This document shows, one piece after another, positions 22,304 to 24,463 of a stretch of 24,463 nucleotides of DNA. Within the stretch, counting starts at the first letter, position 1; the number at the start of each line of letters is the position of its first letter. This stretch comes from Lysobacter sp. GTDB lineage: Bacteria; Pseudomonadota; Gammaproteobacteria; Xanthomonadales; Xanthomonadaceae. The stretch is taken from contig JASLDW010000041.1 in NCBI GenBank assembly GCA_030151365.1, forward strand, positions 1-24,463. The letters run 5' to 3'. The notes below the pieces were generated by a model. It did not search any database and was not told where the DNA came from. It saw only the letters and a program-made list of their open reading frames with translations. The position numbers were made by a program, and so were the translations under genes.

Positions 22304-23685
22304 TGGCGACGATCGCTTCCCGCGTCCAGCAAGCCACCCGCGCCGATGCCATCACCGGCCGCTTCGACGCGTGGCTGCTGATCGGCGGCCTCGCGATGCT
22401 GGCTTTCGGCACCGTGATGGTCGCCTCAGCCTCGTTCCCGGAAGCGGTGAGCAACGGCAAGTCGCCGTTCTATTTCCTCGAACACCATGTCGTGTTCCTT
22501 GTCGGCGGCATGCTGCTGGCGTGGGCACTGATGCGCACCGAGCTCAAGGACATCGAATCCTGGAGCAAATTGCTGCCGCTGGTGTGCATCGCCCTGCTGC
22601 TGGTGGTCGCGGTGCCAGGGCTCGGCGTGACGGTGAAGGGCGCGCGGCGCTGGATCAACCTCGGCATCACCCGCTTCCAGCCGGTGGAAGTGGTGAAGTT
22701 GCTGATGATCGTCTGGCTCGCCAGCTATCTCGTGCGCTTCCGCGATGAAGTGAACGGCACCTGGAAGGCGATGCTCAAGGCGATCCTGGTCGCCTGCGCA
22801 ATGGGCGCGATCCTGCTGGTGGTGCAAAAGGACTTCGGTTCGACCGCACTGCTGCTGGCGATCACCGCGGTGATGCTGGTGCTTGGCGGCGTACACATGC
22901 CGCGCATGCTGATCCCGGCGATCCTCGCTCTGCCGGCGCTGGCGCTGATGATCCTGATGGAGCCCTATCGCATGAAGCGACTGGTCTCCTACCTCAACCC
23001 GTGGGAAGACCCGCTGGGCAGCGGTTACCAGCTGACCAATGCGCTGATGGCGATCGGCCGCGGCGAATTCTGGGGCGTCGGCCTCGGTGGTTCGGTGCAG
23101 AAGCTGTCCTACCTGCCGGAAGCGCATACCGACTTCATCATGGCGGTGATTTCCGAGGAACTCGGTTTCGTCGGCGTCTGCGCGGTGATCTCGATGTACA
23201 TGCTGGTGGTCGGCCGCGCCTTCGTGATCGGCCTGAAGTGCGTGGAGATGCGGCGCTTCTTCGCCGGATTCTGCGCCTTCGGCATCGGCACCTGGATCGC
23301 GCTGCAGGCCTTCATCTCGATCGGCGTGAACCTCGGGTTGCTGCCGACCAAGGGCCTGACGCTGCCCTTCATCTCCTACGGCGGATCGAGCCTGCTGGCG
23401 ACTTGCGCCGCGCTCGGCCTGCTGCTGCGCGTGTCCTACGAACTCACCCGCGCCGAACGCCAGGTCGCGATCCGTCGCGGCGACGCCGCGGCAATGCCGC
23501 AGGCGCCGGAAGCGGCACCGGCCATGCAGACGATGCGCACGGCGGCCGAAGACGCGCGCGCGGCGGTATCGCACAACCTCGGCAGGCTGCTGCGGCGCGA
23601 TCGTCCCTCCGGCGCCGCGCAACGGCGCCGCGTCGAACCCGTGCTGGGCACGGAACGCGCGACCGACCGGGCGGGGCGCGAATGA
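22303..23685 (+). CDS. ftsW: Septal peptidoglycan glycosyltransferase FtsW
   Basis: 460-residue SEDS-family membrane protein that polymerises lipid II at the septum together with FtsI. About ten helices. SEDS motifs: TVMVASASFPEAV, KGARRWINLG, FQPVEVVKLLMIVW, VQKDFGSTALL, LGSGYQLTNALMAIGRGEFW, LPEAHTDFIMAVISEELGFV with the catalytic aspartate region, and SYGGSSLLATC. The last about 75 residues form a cytoplasmic tail rich in Ala and Arg (RLLRRDRPSGAAQRRR), which E. coli FtsW (414 aa) lacks. The ATG overlaps the mraY stop by one base; GAAGG is the ribosome site. 4-bp overlap with murG. Confidence 0.97.
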   Translation: MATIASRVQQATRADAITGRFDAWLLIGGLAMLAFGTVMVASASFPEAVSNGKSPFYFLEHHVVFLVGGMLLAWALMRTELKDIESWSKLLPLVCIALLLVVAVPGLGVTVKGARRWINLGITRFQPVEVVKLLMIVWLASYLVRFRDEVNGTWKAMLKAILVACAMGAILLVVQKDFGSTALLLAITAVMLVLGGVHMPRMLIPAILALPALALMILMEPYRMKRLVSYLNPWEDPLGSGYQLTNALMAIGRGEFWGVGLGGSVQKLSYLPEAHTDFIMAVISEELGFVGVCAVISMYMLVVGRAFVIGLKCVEMRRFFAGFCAFGIGTWIALQAFISIGVNLGLLPTKGLTLPFISYGGSSLLATCAALGLLLRVSYELTRAERQVAIRRGDAAAMPQAPEAAPAMQTMRTAAEDARAAVSHNLGRLLRRDRPSGAAQRRRVEPVLGTERATDRAGRE

Positions 23686-24463
23686 ACGGCCACGGACCCG
23701 TGATGATCCTGGCCGGCGGCACCGGCGGTCACATCTTCCCCGGACTCGCGGTGGCCAAGGTGCTGCGCGACGAAGGCGTCGACGTGCGCTGGCTCGGCGC
23801 CGACGGCGCGATGGAAACCCGTCTGGTGCCACAGCACGAGATCCCGATCGACACGCTGGCCATCAGCGGCCTGCGCGGCAAGGGCAAACTGGCCCTGCTG
23901 ACCGCGCCCGGGCGCCTGTTGCGCGCGGTGGCCGCGGCGCGCGCCGTGCTGCGCCGGCATGCGCCGCGCGCGGTGATCAGCTTCGGCGGCTATGCCGCGG
24001 GCCCGGGCGGACTCGCCGCGCGCCAGCTCGGCATCCCGTTGATCGTGCACGAACAGAATCGCGCCGCGGGCATGACCAATCGCGTGCTGTCGAAGATGGC
24101 GCGTGAAGTGCTGACCGGTTTCCCCGATACCTTTGCCGGCGAAGTCGTGGTCGGCAACCCGGTGCGCGACGTGATCGCGCGGGTGCCGGCGCCGGAGCAG
24201 CGCATCGAGGGCCGCGGCGACCGCACGCGCCTGCTGGTGCTCGGCGGCAGCCAGGGCGCGCGCGCGTTGAACGAAGCGGTGCCGCAGGCACTGGCGCGGG
24301 CCGGGCAGGCCTTCGACGTGCGCCACCAGTGCGGCGAGAAGCAGGTCGCCGATTCCGAGGCCTCCTACGCGCAGGCGGGCGTCGAGGCGACGGTCGAAGC
24401 CTTCATTTCCGACATGGCCGCGGCGTTTGCCTGGGCCGATGTCGTGGTCTGCCGCGCCGGTGC
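23682..24463 (+). CDS. murG: UDP-N-acetylglucosamine--MurNAc-(pentapeptide) pyrophosphoryl-undecaprenol GlcNAc transferase (partial)
   Basis: The first 260 codons are visible; the gene runs off the window. MurG is a peripheral inner-membrane GT-B glycosyltransferase that converts lipid I to lipid II. N-domain motifs: MILAGGTGGHIFPGLAVA (8-25), WLGADGAMETRLVP, ISGLRGKG, SFGGYAAGPGGLAARQLG and IVHEQNRAAGMTNR. The second domain starts with VGNPVR and LLVLGGSQGARALNEAVP; the last residues, ADVVVCRAGA, enter the donor-binding region. Starts by a 4-bp overlap with ftsW. Confidence 0.97.
   Translation, partial: MNGHGPVMILAGGTGGHIFPGLAVAKVLRDEGVDVRWLGADGAMETRLVPQHEIPIDTLAISGLRGKGKLALLTAPGRLLRAVAAARAVLRRHAPRAVISFGGYAAGPGGLAARQLGIPLIVHEQNRAAGMTNRVLSKMAREVLTGFPDTFAGEVVVGNPVRDVIARVPAPEQRIEGRGDRTRLLVLGGSQGARALNEAVPQALARAGQAFDVRHQCGEKQVADSEASYAQAGVEATVEAFISDMAAAFAWADVVVCRAG

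Overview
This GC-rich window is chromosomal core DNA from a gammaproteobacterium, most probably of the Xanthomonadaceae/Lysobacteraceae (Xanthomonas, Lysobacter, Luteimonas, Thermomonas type). The evidence is the order glyA / nrdR-ribD-ribE-ribB-ribH-nusB-thiL, a ribB fused to a degenerate GTP cyclohydrolase II domain, the series rsmI-rnpB-mraZ-rsmH-ftsL-ftsI-murE-murF-mraY-ftsW-murG with no murD, and ATCCAT-type palindromic intergenic repeats. This assignment is inference from gene content; no database was searched.

Layout. 1-827 (-): 5' part of ettA, with a good promoter facing left. 1012-2300 (+): two tandem RcnB-like secreted proteins, closed by a TTCG-loop terminator. 2411-3673 (+): glyA. 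3680-4786 (-): a secreted alpha/beta hydrolase. 4862-10822 (+): a tightly packed run of nrdR, ribD, a class I methyltransferase, ribE, ribBX, ribH, nusB and thiL. Most junctions there overlap by 1-4 bp, so one transcript with translational coupling is likely. 10824-11159: a 336-bp nested palindromic element that exactly fills the gap between thiL and the convergent genes. 11159-13207 (-): lpoA-like lipoprotein, yraN and a YdjM-type membrane hydrolase, transcribed leftward. 13285-14124 (+): rsmI. 14131-14538: the RNase P RNA gene. 14539-14888: a regulatory region with a palindrome, a consensus DnaA box, a TTGACA promoter and five phased MraZ boxes. 14889-24463 (+): the dcw (division and cell wall) cluster, in which nearly every gene overlaps the next; murG runs off the end.

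How the genes work together. The riboflavin genes supply the deaminase/reductase (RibD), the DHBP synthase (RibB), lumazine synthase (RibH) and riboflavin synthase (RibE). The GTP cyclohydrolase II step appears to be missing here and must be encoded elsewhere. The dcw genes make the lipid-linked peptidoglycan precursor (MurE, MurF, MraY, MurG) and the septal machinery that uses it (FtsL, FtsI, FtsW). The D-glutamate ligase gene murD is absent from its usual place between mraY and ftsW, which fits the MurD2/MurL route known from Xanthomonas. RsmI and RsmH, the two enzymes that modify the same 16S rRNA residue (C1402), lie on either side of rnpB and mraZ.

I found no insertion sequence, prophage, CRISPR array, tRNA or rRNA. 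The least explained features are the nested palindromic element, a branched extension of the RNase P RNA P12 region, the methyltransferase inside the riboflavin operon, and the control region ahead of mraZ.
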